Shown here piece by piece: positions 17,772 through 26,876 of a DNA stretch of 64,000 nucleotides. Source of the DNA: Dyella sp. RRB7 (GTDB lineage Bacteria > Pseudomonadota > Gammaproteobacteria > Xanthomonadales > Rhodanobacteraceae); the NCBI RefSeq assembly GCF_022761115.1, contig NZ_JAKWJS010000001.1, forward strand, positions 1 to 64,000. The letters are read 5' to 3'. The notes below the pieces were generated by a model. The model did no database searches. It was not told the DNA's origin and was given only the letters and a program-made list of their open reading frames with translations. How positions within the stretch are numbered: position 1 is the stretch's first letter; every line of letters starts with the position of its first letter. The translations under genes and the position numbers were made by a program.

Positions 17772-17786
17772 TTGAATTGAGATCAA
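17772..17786. promoter_or_regulatory. LysR-type binding site in the divergent promoter
   Basis: TTGA-N7-TCAA, fitting the T-N11-A LysR consensus, lies two bases upstream of the LysR start codon and about 75 bases before the MFS start. Probably the site through which the regulator controls its own gene and the transporter. Confidence 0.5.
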
Positions 17787-17862
17787 ATATGTTTTGTTTA
17801 TAGACGACTTTTTCGGCAAATGTAAGGCCACCACACTTCGCATCCTCTCCCCTTTTAACTGG

Positions 17863-19074
17863 ATGCCTGTCATGCCTATTGCCCTGTTGGCGCTGACCCT
17901 CAGCGCTTTCGCCATCGGTACGACCGAGTTCGTCATCGTTGGCCTGATTCCCACCGTCGCCACGGATCTGGCCATTACCCTGCCTTCGGCGGGTCTGCTG
18001 GTCAGCCTGTATGCGCTGGGCGTAGCCATCGGCGCGCCGGTGCTCACCGCGCTCACCGGCCGCATGCCGCGCAAGACGCTGTTGCTGGGACTGATGGCGT
18101 TGTTCACCATCGGCAACCTGGTGGCGTGGCAGGCGCCGGGTTACGAGTCGCTGATCGCGGCGCGCGTGCTTACCGGCCTGGCCCACGGCGTGTTCTTCTC
18201 GATCGGCTCCACCATCGCCACCAGCCTGGTGCCGAAGGAGAAGGCCGCCAGCGCGATTGCGATCATGTTCACCGGCCTCACCGTGGCGCTGGTCACCGGC
18301 GTGCCGCTGGGCACGTTCATCGGTCAGCACTACGGCTGGCGCGAGACCTTCCTGGCGGTGTCTGCGCTGGGTGTGATCGCCTTCATCGGCAGCCTGATCT
18401 TCGTACCCAACAACATCGCCAAGTCGGCGCCGGCCTCGCTGGCGCAGCAGGCCAAGGTGCTCAGCCAGCCGCGCCTGCTGATGGTCTACGCCAAGACCGC
18501 GATCGGCTACGGCGGTTCGTTCATCCCGTTCACCTTCCTCGCGCCGATCCTGCAGGATGTCTCCGGCTTCAGCGCCAGCTCGGTGGGCTGGGTGATGCTG
18601 GTCTACGGCGTGTCGGTGGCGGTGGGCAACCTGTGGGGTGGCAAGCTGGCCGACCGCCACGGTCCGATTCCGGCGCTGAAGATCATCTTCGCGCTGCTGG
18701 CCGCGGTGCTGTTCGCACTGACCTTCACCGCCCACAGCCAGTGGCTGGCGCTGGCCACGGTGTTGGTGTGGGGGGCAGTGGCTTTCGGCAACGTGCCCGG
18801 CCTGCAGGTCTACGTGGTGAAACAGGCCGAACGCTACACGCCGCAGGCGGTGGACGTGGCCTCGGGCCTGAATATCGCCGCCTTCAACCTCGGTATTGCC
18901 GGCGCGGCCTGGGTCGGTGGCCTGATCGTCGCGCACCTCGGCTTGATGTATACGCCATGGATCGGCGCCCTGGTGGTGCTCGTGTCGCTGGGCATCACCA
19001 CCTGGAGCGGCGTGCTCGACAAGCGCAACGGCTTCGACCCGCGTGCCGGCGGTTCGGTAGTGGTCGGCCACTGA
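17863..19074 (+). CDS. MFS efflux transporter (YdhP/AraJ-like)
   Basis: Drug:H+ antiporter-1 type MFS protein of 403 residues with 12 helices. Recognisable segments are FAIGTTEFVIVGLIPTVATDL in helix 1, GAPVLTALTGRMPRKT in the 2-3 loop and the motif-C segment LVTGVPLGTFIG in helix 5, typical of YdhP/YbcL-like efflux pumps. I start at ATG 17863 rather than 17794, since the added residues are polar and the shorter start gives a normal first helix. Divergent from a LysR regulator and followed 112 bases later by a luciferase-like oxidoreductase on the same strand, suggesting an inducible efflux and detoxification unit. Confidence 0.9.
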   Translation: MPVMPIALLALTLSAFAIGTTEFVIVGLIPTVATDLAITLPSAGLLVSLYALGVAIGAPVLTALTGRMPRKTLLLGLMALFTIGNLVAWQAPGYESLIAARVLTGLAHGVFFSIGSTIATSLVPKEKAASAIAIMFTGLTVALVTGVPLGTFIGQHYGWRETFLAVSALGVIAFIGSLIFVPNNIAKSAPASLAQQAKVLSQPRLLMVYAKTAIGYGGSFIPFTFLAPILQDVSGFSASSVGWVMLVYGVSVAVGNLWGGKLADRHGPIPALKIIFALLAAVLFALTFTAHSQWLALATVLVWGAVAFGNVPGLQVYVVKQAERYTPQAVDVASGLNIAAFNLGIAGAAWVGGLIVAHLGLMYTPWIGALVVLVSLGITTWSGVLDKRNGFDPRAGGSVVVGH

Positions 19075-19186
19075 GACGTATGGCGCGTCCGCCTGGGACT
19101 GAGTTGACGCATTCCCCCGCATGGCCGGCACGGCACCCACTCGCGCGACGCGCCAACATCATCCCCGATAACCCAAGGCAAGCACG

Positions 19187-20134
19187 ATGCATTCGCAGAT
19201 CAAGCAACTGACCCACGGTGGTTTCAGCATTGGTGTGGAGCTCCCGCTGGATAACGACTGGTCGCCCGATGGCGAGAAGCGTCGGCGGGATGCCGGTCGC
19301 GCTTTCGGCATCCCGGATATCACGCAGCATGCCGAGCGGGCGCGGCTGGCCGACCGCCTCGGCTTCCGCGCGCTGTGGGTGCGCGATGTGCCGGTCTACG
19401 ATCCGGCCTTCGGCGATGCGGCGCAGGTGTTCGAGGTCTTTACCTACCTTGGCTATCTCGCCGGCATTACCGAACGTATTTTGCTGGGCACTGCCGCGGT
19501 CGTACTGCCGATCCGCGAACCGGTGCTGACGCTCAAGTCGGCCGCCAGCGTGGACCGGCTCAGCCATGGCCGCCTGCTGCTGGGCGTGGCCAGCGGCGAT
19601 CGCCCGGTGGAGTACCCGCTCTTCGGCCGCGATTTCCAGCGACGCGGCGAAACTTTCCGCGAGCAGATCGCCATGCTTCGCGACTGGGGCGCCACGCAGC
19701 TGCCTGCCGGCATCGAGATCGTGCCGCGCCCGCAGGCCCCGCTACCGTTGCTGGTGGCCGGCCTGGCGCAACAGAGTCCTGCATGGGTGGGGCAGCACAT
19801 GGACGGCTGGCTGGCCTACCCCGGCACGCCGGACGATCACGTCCGCCGCGTCGCACTGTGGCGTCAGGCGGCCGGCGCGGACAAGCCGTATATCAGCTTC
19901 ATCCATCTCGACCTGGTCGACGATCCCAATGCGCCGCTGCAACGGCAGCGCTTCGGCGCGCGGGTGGGTCGCAACGGACTGATCGCGGAACTGCACGCCA
20001 TGCGCGATGCCGGCGTGCAGCACATCGGCCTGCACTTTCGCCGCAACGCACGCCCACTGGCCGAGACGATGCAGGAAATCGCCGAGTTCGTGCTGCCGCT
20101 ATTTCATCGTGATGCGATTAAACCGTTGGTTTAA
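19187..20134 (+). CDS. Luciferase-like (LLM) flavin-dependent oxidoreductase
   Basis: A 315-residue TIM-barrel protein of the bacterial luciferase superfamily. ADRLGFRALWVRDVP near the N-terminus, RILLGTAAVVLPIREPVLTLKSAASVDRLSHGR in the middle and GRLLLGVASGDRP are typical family segments. Such enzymes use reduced flavin (FMN or F420) for monooxygenation or reduction. It follows the MFS exporter on the same strand and may share its LysR-controlled promoter. The substrate cannot be inferred. Confidence 0.88.
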   Translation: MHSQIKQLTHGGFSIGVELPLDNDWSPDGEKRRRDAGRAFGIPDITQHAERARLADRLGFRALWVRDVPVYDPAFGDAAQVFEVFTYLGYLAGITERILLGTAAVVLPIREPVLTLKSAASVDRLSHGRLLLGVASGDRPVEYPLFGRDFQRRGETFREQIAMLRDWGATQLPAGIEIVPRPQAPLPLLVAGLAQQSPAWVGQHMDGWLAYPGTPDDHVRRVALWRQAAGADKPYISFIHLDLVDDPNAPLQRQRFGARVGRNGLIAELHAMRDAGVQHIGLHFRRNARPLAETMQEIAEFVLPLFHRDAIKPLV

Positions 20135-20268
20135 CGCGTGCAGCACCCAAGATCCGGGAACCAAGGCCCCCCGGGCACCTCTGGCAATCGGGAAAGGTCC
20201 GTTTTCGACGCCGATCTCATCCTCTTTGTCCATGCCTGCGGTTTCGCATGAATCGCCATGGAATCAGT

Positions 20269-21228
20269 TTATTTATAGGCCTTACCCATAAGGCGCCGCG
20301 AGCCGGGATATAGATGAACCGTGATGCCGATCAGGACATTGAGAACGGCGGCCGCCGTCATCCATGGGTTCTCGCGGTAAAAACCAAACACGAGGAAGCA
20401 GGAAAAGAAGAAAAAATGGAACCAGTAGGGTACCAAGCTGGTAATGGGAGCCTGCCGCCCGGCACTCGCAGGCCTCCGCTTCCGGCTGAAGATGACCCAC
20501 GCGATAAGCGCCAGCGCGAGGAGAATCAGCCGGCGCCCCGAGGTGAGGCCGGCATACTTGGTGAGGAAGGGAAATACGAAGGTTTCGGTCAGTACAAGAA
20601 CCCCCAGCGAGCAGGCGACGGCAAGCATGGCGACTGCGCCGAACCTCATCAACGCCCCCCTTCGGTACCGGCCCATCAAACGCTCGAAAAGCCTACTGAA
20701 GGCGGAGTAACAAAAGACTACCGTGATCCAACCGACGAAGTTGCCATAAGGAATCCCGAACCACTGGGCGGTCAGGGGATTCTCACTCTGCAAGTTCCAG
20801 TGCCAATGCCACATGTGGACGCGGTACGCGACTACATCCATGCTCAGGTCGATGTTCAGGGCAAGCAGCGTATCGAGAGCCGCGGCGGCCAATAGTGGCA
20901 GGCCCACTCCATCGCTGAAGAGCCGCGCCGTGTACATGATGATCGCCCAGCCGCACCCGATGCATAGCGGCACATCGTACGGCGCGCGACCCAGCATCAC
21001 CCAGAACTGGCCATAGGTGTAGTCGCCGCCCAGAACCTCAAAATATTCCAGTAAAAGGCCGAAGATCAGTCCGCCGAAAAGATACGAGAACGCCTGCCCC
21101 CCGATTCTCCGCGCATGAAGCAGGCAGAGAATCATCAAGACGTAGATGCTTATTTCAGTAGCCGGGAAAAGCCAGGCGGGCGCCATACCGTAGGGAATGC
21201 CGGGATACGGTAACGAAGCAGGGATCAT
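20269..21228 (-). CDS. CruF-like (Caroten_synth/DUF422) membrane protein
   Basis: Integral membrane protein of 319 residues with about eight hydrophobic segments. The segment YGQFWVMLGRAPYDVPLCIG, the ALDTLLALNIDLSMD helix and the WFGIPYGNFVGW motif resemble the carotenoid 1,2-hydratase-like CruF family (Pfam Caroten_synth). I saw no other carotenoid gene in the window. A TTG at 21234 precedes the ATG at 21228; GGAG lies six bases before the ATG, which I therefore use. Function as a carotenoid enzyme is family-based inference only. Confidence 0.6.
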   Translation of the reverse strand: MIPASLPYPGIPYGMAPAWLFPATEISIYVLMILCLLHARRIGGQAFSYLFGGLIFGLLLEYFEVLGGDYTYGQFWVMLGRAPYDVPLCIGCGWAIIMYTARLFSDGVGLPLLAAAALDTLLALNIDLSMDVVAYRVHMWHWHWNLQSENPLTAQWFGIPYGNFVGWITVVFCYSAFSRLFERLMGRYRRGALMRFGAVAMLAVACSLGVLVLTETFVFPFLTKYAGLTSGRRLILLALALIAWVIFSRKRRPASAGRQAPITSLVPYWFHFFFFSCFLVFGFYRENPWMTAAAVLNVLIGITVHLYPGSRRLMGKAYK

Positions 21229-21234
21229 GGGCAA

Positions 21235-21636
21235 CTCCAGTCGCGGCAGCTACAACTGAGGATCGGGGTTCGGCGCGTGGCCAGGGATTGGCACGCGCGA
21301 ACTGCGGCACTCTTTTATTGCATCTGAATCGAAGGCAGGACGTAGGTGCTTTGGGCAGCGTGACCCGCAGCGACTATAGACGCGGAGCATGATATAGCGT
21401 GAGTCAACCGCATCGACGCCGACTGCGACCAACCATCACGCCACCCCATGATGGACAGCGAAGCCGCGCGCCAAGGCGCCGCGAATCTTCACGCCCGCAA
21501 AACAACCATGAAGCCATTTCGTGAACAGGCTACGCCGACCATGCACGCATCAGCGTAGCCATTGATACGCATCAATATTGGCTCGACGCCCACGGGATAT
21601 CCCATCAACTCCCCCACCCACAAGCAAAGGGCCGGC
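21235..21636. other. Intergenic stretch between divergent genes
   Basis: Separates the CruF-like gene from the nitroreductase gene. No RNA or gene is recognisable; it must contain both promoters. Confidence 0.4.
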
Positions 21637-22293
21637 ATGAACACGCAACACGAAAACCAAACCGAACCGTCCGAAGCCGCTCATCCATCCGCCACGCCCT
21701 TTTCCAACGTGCCGCCGGAACAGTCGCCTGTTCTTCTGCCGCCGCCACAAAAGCAAGGCGGCATGCCGCTGTTCGATGCGCTGATGCTTCGCCACTCCAC
21801 CCGTGAATACACCAGTCAGCCGTTGTCGCCGCAGACCCTGTCGAACTTACTATGGGCGGCGTTTGGGGTGAATCGACCGGGCGGCGAGCGTACCGCAGCC
21901 TATTGGCGCCACGTCATGGTGCTGGACCTCTATGTCGTAACAGCTGACGGCGTATGGATCTATGACGCACCCAACCATGCGCTCGCCCCGGTCCTGAAAG
22001 GCGATCTACGCGGACAAACCGGCCTGCAGGACTTCGCCGCCTCGGCGCCCCTGGACCTGGTTTATGTGGCTCATGGCGAACGCATGACCGAGATCGATCC
22101 CGAGGAGCGCCATCTCTACGCGTCGGTGGATGCGGGATTCATCGGCCAGAATGTTTATCTCTTCTGTGCCTCGGAGGGGCTCGCCTCGGTTTTTCGAGGA
22201 AGCGTGGACTGCTCGAAACTCGCCGCCGCACTTCAACTGCAAGCGCAGCAATTCGTGACTTTCGCGCAGACTGTGGGATATGCGAAGAAATAA
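21637..22293 (+). CDS. Nitroreductase-family protein (SagB/ThcOx type)
   Basis: A 218-residue nitroreductase fold protein. RHSTREYTSQPLSPQTLSNLLWAAFGVNRP is the FMN-binding N-terminal segment, and DAGFIGQNVYLFCASEGL is the conserved helix of the SagB-like group. The first 40 residues are a Pro/Ser-rich linker not typical of soluble nitroreductases. Likely an FMN-dependent NAD(P)H oxidoreductase acting on nitro or quinone compounds. Upstream in-frame ATG 21562 adds residues unlike the family, so I use 21637. It lies directly before the fluoride riboswitch. Confidence 0.85.
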   Translation: MNTQHENQTEPSEAAHPSATPFSNVPPEQSPVLLPPPQKQGGMPLFDALMLRHSTREYTSQPLSPQTLSNLLWAAFGVNRPGGERTAAYWRHVMVLDLYVVTADGVWIYDAPNHALAPVLKGDLRGQTGLQDFAASAPLDLVYVAHGERMTEIDPEERHLYASVDAGFIGQNVYLFCASEGLASVFRGSVDCSKLAAALQLQAQQFVTFAQTVGYAKK

Positions 22294-22370
22294 TCGACAG
22301 CCATCCGGCTTGGCCCTGGAGCAGCCGCCATTGCGCCGCACCAGGCGCACACGCTAACCTTCGCGCCACG

Positions 22371-22424
22371 GAGATGGCATTCCTCCGCGAACCGCCGACA
22401 AGATCGGCTGATGATGCCTACGAG
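22371..22424 (+). promoter_or_regulatory. Fluoride riboswitch (crcB motif)
   Basis: GGAGATGGCATTCCTCC, then GAACCGCC and GGCTGATGATGCCTAC, reproduce the crcB RNA: a 5' hairpin (GGAG/CTCC) with the conserved GATGG, a central hairpin, and the 3' strand of the pseudoknot with TGATG-CCTAC. Its 3' edge overlaps the left arm of the following terminator (22415-22457), so ligand binding should block termination. The regulated gene is the CLC-type transporter at 22505. Confidence 0.9.
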
Positions 22425-22457
22425 CCCCTGGACAGGGATGCCGTAGGCATTTTTTTG
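22415..22457 (+). terminator. Intrinsic terminator of the fluoride riboswitch
   Basis: ATGCCTACG (22415-22423) pairs with CGTAGGCAT (22443-22451) and is followed by seven T residues (22451-22457). An inner GCCCCTG/CAGGG stem lengthens the hairpin. The left arm uses bases of the riboswitch pseudoknot, the classic fluoride-controlled antitermination design. Confidence 0.9.
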
Positions 22458-22504
22458 CGTACGCTTTCCCGGTCCAGGTTTGATGACTTCAAATCTGGAA
22501 AGCT

Positions 22505-23809
22505 ATGAAACGCGTTTCTCTACCCGAGCAGGCAGCCATGCTGCCCCTGCTTGGACGCTGGCTGATGCTTTCGGCCGTGGTCGGTGGCTTGGCTGGTAGT
22601 GCTTCGGCACTTTTTCTGTGGACGCTGGATTGGGCCACGCAGCAACAGACCAGCCATGCCTACATGCTCGCCTTCCTGCCTGTCGCAGGGCTTGTCATGG
22701 GTTGGGTTTATCACCGCATCGGCAAGGATGTCGAAGGCGGCAATAACCTGCTCATCGACGAAATTCACGACCCCAAGACGATCGTGCCGAAACGGATGGC
22801 GTTTCTCATCTTTGCCGGCACTGTCGTTACTCACCTGTTCGGTGGCTCCGCCGGGCGAGAGGGAACCGCCGTCCAGATGGGGGGTGCGTTGGCGGATCAG
22901 GTCACCCACCGCCTGGGCCTGGGCAAGGACGACCGTCGCATCCTGCTGATGGCAGGTATCAGCGCCGGCTTCGCATCCGTCTTCGGCACGCCGTTGGCTG
23001 GCGCCATCTTCGGCCTGGAGGTGCTGGCCATCGGTAGATTGCGTTACGACGCTCTACTGCCATGCATCCTGTCGGCAATCATGGCCGACGAAGTAACCCG
23101 CCACTGGGGTATTCACCACACGGTCTACGTCATCCCTCATGTGCCACCTCTCGAAGTAGTCGGTCTGCTTTCGACCGCCTTTGCCGGGATCTGCTTCGGC
23201 ATCCTCGGGATGCTGTTCGCCAACACGACCCATGCCTTGGCCGCGGCATTCAAGCGCTGCATCAAGTATCCGCCACTGCGCCTGTTCGTCGGCGGCGCCA
23301 TCGTTTCCATGGCGGCCTATCTGCTCAACAGCCGCCAATACCTGGGGCTGGGCATACCGACCATCCAGGCTGCCTTTGAGCATCCCTTGCCGGCATACGA
23401 CTTCGGCGGAAAGTTTGCATTCACCACCGTGACGCTGGCCTCGGGATTCAAGGGCGGCGAAGTCACACCCCTGTTTTTCATGGGAGCCACATTGGGTAAC
23501 GCTTTGAGCTATGTCCTGCCCCTGCCGATTCCGGTTCTGGCGGGCATGGGGTTTGTCGCTGTATTCGCCGGCGCCGCGAATACGCCATTGGCATCCACGG
23601 TGATGGCGATCGAATTGTTTGGGCCGCAGATCGGGGTGTATGCCGGCATGGCCTGCGCAATCGCGTATCTCTTCTCCGGTCACACGGGCATCTATCGCGC
23701 CCAGCGCGTGGGCCATGCAAAGCATGCCTCCTGGCCAGAAGGCATTCGCCTGGCCGACATCCCCGCTCAAAGGCGCGCTGACCGCGCCTCCGCAACCAGA
23801 CAACCGTGA
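22505..23809 (+). CDS. CLC-type fluoride/proton antiporter
   Basis: A 434-residue CLC-family membrane protein. Residues 114-121 read GSAGREGT; the GREGT form is typical of the fluoride-exporting CLC-F branch rather than of chloride CLCs (GREGP). Other CLC landmarks are GISAGFASVFGTPLAGAIFGLE and the C-terminal GAANTPLASTVMAIELFG. It exports cytoplasmic fluoride against protons, protecting enolase and other targets. Expression is under the fluoride riboswitch and terminator immediately upstream. The ATG at 22505 is 48 bases after the terminator T-run. Confidence 0.9.
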   Translation: MKRVSLPEQAAMLPLLGRWLMLSAVVGGLAGSASALFLWTLDWATQQQTSHAYMLAFLPVAGLVMGWVYHRIGKDVEGGNNLLIDEIHDPKTIVPKRMAFLIFAGTVVTHLFGGSAGREGTAVQMGGALADQVTHRLGLGKDDRRILLMAGISAGFASVFGTPLAGAIFGLEVLAIGRLRYDALLPCILSAIMADEVTRHWGIHHTVYVIPHVPPLEVVGLLSTAFAGICFGILGMLFANTTHALAAAFKRCIKYPPLRLFVGGAIVSMAAYLLNSRQYLGLGIPTIQAAFEHPLPAYDFGGKFAFTTVTLASGFKGGEVTPLFFMGATLGNALSYVLPLPIPVLAGMGFVAVFAGAANTPLASTVMAIELFGPQIGVYAGMACAIAYLFSGHTGIYRAQRVGHAKHASWPEGIRLADIPAQRRADRASATRQP

Positions 23810-24165
23810 TGCCAGCCCATGAATGACACCACGGAGAAACTCACTGCCCTACGCCTGTCCTTTCACCATTCGGCCACTGTCGCGCCACGTACGTTCAGGC
23901 ATCGCCTGAGCAAGCCCACAGCTGCCTCGCATCTACTAAAAAGCTCGCATCAGGAAGGCATTGAGCCGGTGGACAGGAAGAGCAAGCTATGTGGCTTATC
24001 GACCAATCGCTGCGCACATCTCGAAAATGTCAGGGCGCTATTTATGCCTTGCGAGGCAGCGATGAAGTCAGCCTAAGCATGAGGCTTGGCCGCCTTGATA
24101 CGAGGACGTTTCCGGCAGGCGCTTGCGCAGGGGATACATCTTGCATCCCTTGCCAAGGCTAGGCA
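23810..24165. other. Intergenic stretch, no supported gene
   Basis: A plus-strand open frame (23819-24076) begins just after the transporter stop but has a basic, low-complexity composition and no family features; I regard it as noise. Confidence 0.5.
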
Positions 24166-24513
24166 TCACCCTCTTCCCATCGAAAAGATCGGCTCGAAGC
24201 AGCCGAGGATGAGCCGCTTGGCATCGAACGGTGGTTCGTCTGAAGTGTCCAGACTCCCATCCTCGTGCATCTTCGCTTCGGCCGCGTAAAAGCTCGCCTT
24301 GTCTGGCCAGATTTGCCAGGTGAAGACGATCTTCTCGCCACCTTTCGCCGCGACGGCGCGCCGGAAGTCGGTCTGCTTGCCATCGGGGACGAAATCCTCC
24401 CAACACTCGACAATCTCCAGACAGCCATGGTCCTTGAAGATCTTCGCCCCGTTCTCGGCCCACCTGCGATAGGCGTCCATCTTGTCTTCGGGCACGGGTA
24501 TAACTAGGCCGGC
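24166..24513 (-). pseudogene. DUF1428 family protein, 5' end missing
   Basis: The frame reads AGLVIPVPEDKMDAYRRWAENG, WEDFVPDGKQTDF, IVFTWQIWPDKASF and RLILGCFEPIF, the standard DUF1428 (YbaA-like) sequence of a dimeric ferredoxin-like fold of unknown function. Family members begin about eight residues before VIPVP with a start codon, but here the frame has none; the upstream bases instead continue into a PRC-barrel remnant on the other strand. The ATG 24480-24478 or a GTG at 24498 could start a shortened product. Confidence 0.6.
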
Positions 24514-24844
24514 GACGGATGGGGATATCGATCACGTACACGACCTACTGGTCGACGAAGACACATGGTCCCTTCGATACCTCATCGCAAGTACACGCAA
24601 CTGGCGGGGTGGACATCAGGTGCTGATCGTTCCGCAATGGATTACGGGCGTCTCCTGGGCCGAGAGCAGGGTGTTTGTCAGCCTGACGCGACAGCAGGTA
24701 AAGGATGCCCCAGCCTACGATTCAACGACGGCGCTTGATCGCAAGCGGGAACAAGAGATCTACAGGCACTATGGCCGGGATGGCTATTGGGATGCGGCGA
24801 CACGCCACCAAGTGCTTTCCCCCGAGCCAAAGAACTACCTTTGA
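24482..24844 (+). pseudogene. PRC-barrel protein remnant, 5' end missing
   Basis: The frame from about 24512 reads TDGDIDHVHDLLVDEDTWSLRYLI, then VLIVPQWITGVSW and an LDRKREQEIYRHYG tail, the second PRC-barrel and C-terminus of two-barrel PRC proteins common in Proteobacteria. The normal first barrel and start codon are missing; the only initiator in frame is a TTG at 24482 that lies in the coding strand of the opposite gene. It faces a likewise truncated DUF1428 gene. Confidence 0.6.
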
Positions 24845-24951
24845 TGCCGAAGCCATCCCCGGTTTGAGCCACGCCATGCCGGAAGTGTTCGAGCCAGCCG
24901 GTGCAGATGCGCCGAATGAAAATTCGGATACGGCGCGGATTCACCCGCCGA

Positions 24952-26271
24952 TCACTTTCCCCAGGTAACGAACATGATGATCGCCGCCGCCCCCATGGCG
25001 GCCGTCGCCAGCCAACCAAAGAGCTGAAGAAACCAGGGTAGCGTGAATTCGCCCATCACCTTGGTCCGGGAGCTCATCAACATCATGACCACCATCAACG
25101 GCACGGCGACCACGCCGTTGATCACGGCGCTCCAGTACAGCGCCTTGATGGGGTCCAGCGGCGTGAGATTCAGTGCCATGCCGGCAACGCTCGACACAAT
25201 CAGCACGCCATAGAAAAATTTCGCCTTGCCCGGTTTGTTCTCCAGCCCCGCGCGTTGGCCAAAAGCGCCGGACGCCGCATACGCCGTCGCGCCTGCCAGC
25301 ACGGGAACCGCCAACAGACCGGTACCGATGATGCCCGCTGCAAACAGACCAAAGGCGAGCCTTCCGGCCAATGGCCGCAACGCCTCGGCGGCGTCGGCGG
25401 AGGACTTGATATCGGTCTTGCCGTGCGCATGAAGCACCACGGCGGCGGTGAGGATGATGAAGAAGGCGACCGCATTCGAAAAGATCATGCCCACGCTGGT
25501 GTCGATGCCTATGCGCTGCAGCGCGGCACGCGCCTGCGATGGCATCTGTTTCAACGGTATTCGTCCGCTCTGCGGCCCCATCTCTTCAACCTCCTGCGAG
25601 GCCTGCCAGCAGAACAGATAGGGGCTGATGGTGGTGCCAAGCAAGGCCACGATGCCAACGGCATACGTGGCATTCTTTTCGATCGGCGGGATGACGATGC
25701 TCTTGAGAACAGCCCCCCATGGCACATGGATCACCAGCACCGTTGCCACATAGGCGAACAGGCTGAGGGTGAGGAACTTGAGGATGGGCGAGTAGCGCGA
25801 GAACGGAATGAATATCTGCAGCAGCAGCGATACCAGCGCAAATACCGCCGCGTACACCAGCGCGGGGCCACCTATCAACAACGTCAAGGCCGCGCCCATG
25901 GCACCGATATCCGCCGCGAGGTTGATGACGTTGGCGACAACGATGGAAACAACCAATCCGTAAACCAGGGCCTTGGGATAGTACGTGCGTATCCCATTCA
26001 TCAAGCCCTGGCCAGTCACCCGGCCGATGCCCGCGCTGATGGCCTGTATCGCGATCATCAGCGGTATGGTCAGCAGGATGCACCAGAGCATGCCATAGCC
26101 GAAGGCCGCCCCCACCTGCGAGTAGGTGGCGATACCACTGGGATCATCGTCGGCGGCACCGGTAATCAATCCGGCGCTTAGGCGACGCCATATCGGCGTC
26201 CCTGGGCCGCCTTCCTGCGCGACCACAGGCTCGACGGCGGCCGTTCTCTCGGTGCCCAGTGACATCAGCAA
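24952..26271 (-). CDS. NRAMP-family divalent metal transporter, non-canonical
   Basis: Inner-membrane protein of 439 residues with about 11 helices and the NRAMP fold pattern. In canonical Mn/Fe NRAMPs helix 1 carries DPGN and helix 6 a metal-binding Met in MPH. Here helix 1 reads DDDPSG (41-46) and the helix-6 region TISPYLF (214-220), so the Asn and Met ligands are absent. That suggests a different ion, such as Mg or an unknown substrate, as in described NRAMP-related magnesium transporters. The region downstream on the plus strand holds other metal-linked genes (RcnB-like, MgtC). Confidence 0.85.
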   Translation of the reverse strand: MLMSLGTERTAAVEPVVAQEGGPGTPIWRRLSAGLITGAADDDPSGIATYSQVGAAFGYGMLWCILLTIPLMIAIQAISAGIGRVTGQGLMNGIRTYYPKALVYGLVVSIVVANVINLAADIGAMGAALTLLIGGPALVYAAVFALVSLLLQIFIPFSRYSPILKFLTLSLFAYVATVLVIHVPWGAVLKSIVIPPIEKNATYAVGIVALLGTTISPYLFCWQASQEVEEMGPQSGRIPLKQMPSQARAALQRIGIDTSVGMIFSNAVAFFIILTAAVVLHAHGKTDIKSSADAAEALRPLAGRLAFGLFAAGIIGTGLLAVPVLAGATAYAASGAFGQRAGLENKPGKAKFFYGVLIVSSVAGMALNLTPLDPIKALYWSAVINGVVAVPLMVVMMLMSSRTKVMGEFTLPWFLQLFGWLATAAMGAAAIIMFVTWGK

Positions 26272-26477
26272 TTACCTGGTTACAGTCGTATCGTTGCCCC
26301 AGCGGCTGGATAGCCGCTGCCCTCCTGCTCGATCAGAGTATGCACCAAGTACTCAAGGGCAACATCAAAGGCTCACAGAGCGTGATCAATATTCTCTCGA
26401 ATTTGCCGATCGGCAAACCACACGGCGTCGCCAAGGCGCACCGGCCACGTCACGGGCTTCTCAGGGTAGGTACGCGC

Positions 26478-26876
26478 TCAATGCCAATGATCGTATTCCG
26501 CCCGGGTTACGCCACGGCTTCCCTTGTGCGCCAGATGAAGATAGTCATTGGCCAGGGGCGAATACGCTTCCGCTTCGGACTCGCTGATAACGCCATCATG
26601 GTTGGTGTCCAAGGCGTTGAATGATGGACGAGGGGCATCGGGCGTCGCGGGCGCTTGCACGGAGCGTACGGTCAACTGGCTGCCGGCTCCGTCATTCTCT
26701 TGGGCGACGGCTACGACATCGGCCTGCGGATTGGACAGATCGATCGCGTTGCCCGATGCGTTCGATGAGATTCGGACCGGCGGGCCGGCGTCACTACGCT
26801 GCGGTGCAGCCTGGATGCTTGCGGCAGCGATGCTCGATGCAAGCGCGACAAGGATGAGATGGGCAAGTTTGTTCAT
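26478..26876 (-). CDS. Secreted EF-hand protein
   Basis: A 132-residue protein with a signal peptide (cleavage near residue 23, after AAS-IQA) and one clear EF-hand loop, DTNHDGVISESEAE, near residue 90; a second, degenerate loop may lie at the C-terminus. Probably a periplasmic calcium-binding protein. The ATG has GGAGAA upstream. The low-complexity middle resembles other proteobacterial EF-hand small secreted proteins. Confidence 0.8.
   Translation of the reverse strand: MNKLAHLILVALASSIAAASIQAAPQRSDAGPPVRISSNASGNAIDLSNPQADVVAVAQENDGAGSQLTVRSVQAPATPDAPRPSFNALDTNHDGVISESEAEAYSPLANDYLHLAHKGSRGVTRAEYDHWH

Noticed and set aside
16867-19140. Minus-strand open frame of 757 residues
   Set aside because: The first 450 residues are antisense to the MFS gene and rich in His, Gln and Arg; the real LysR gene starts at 17769.
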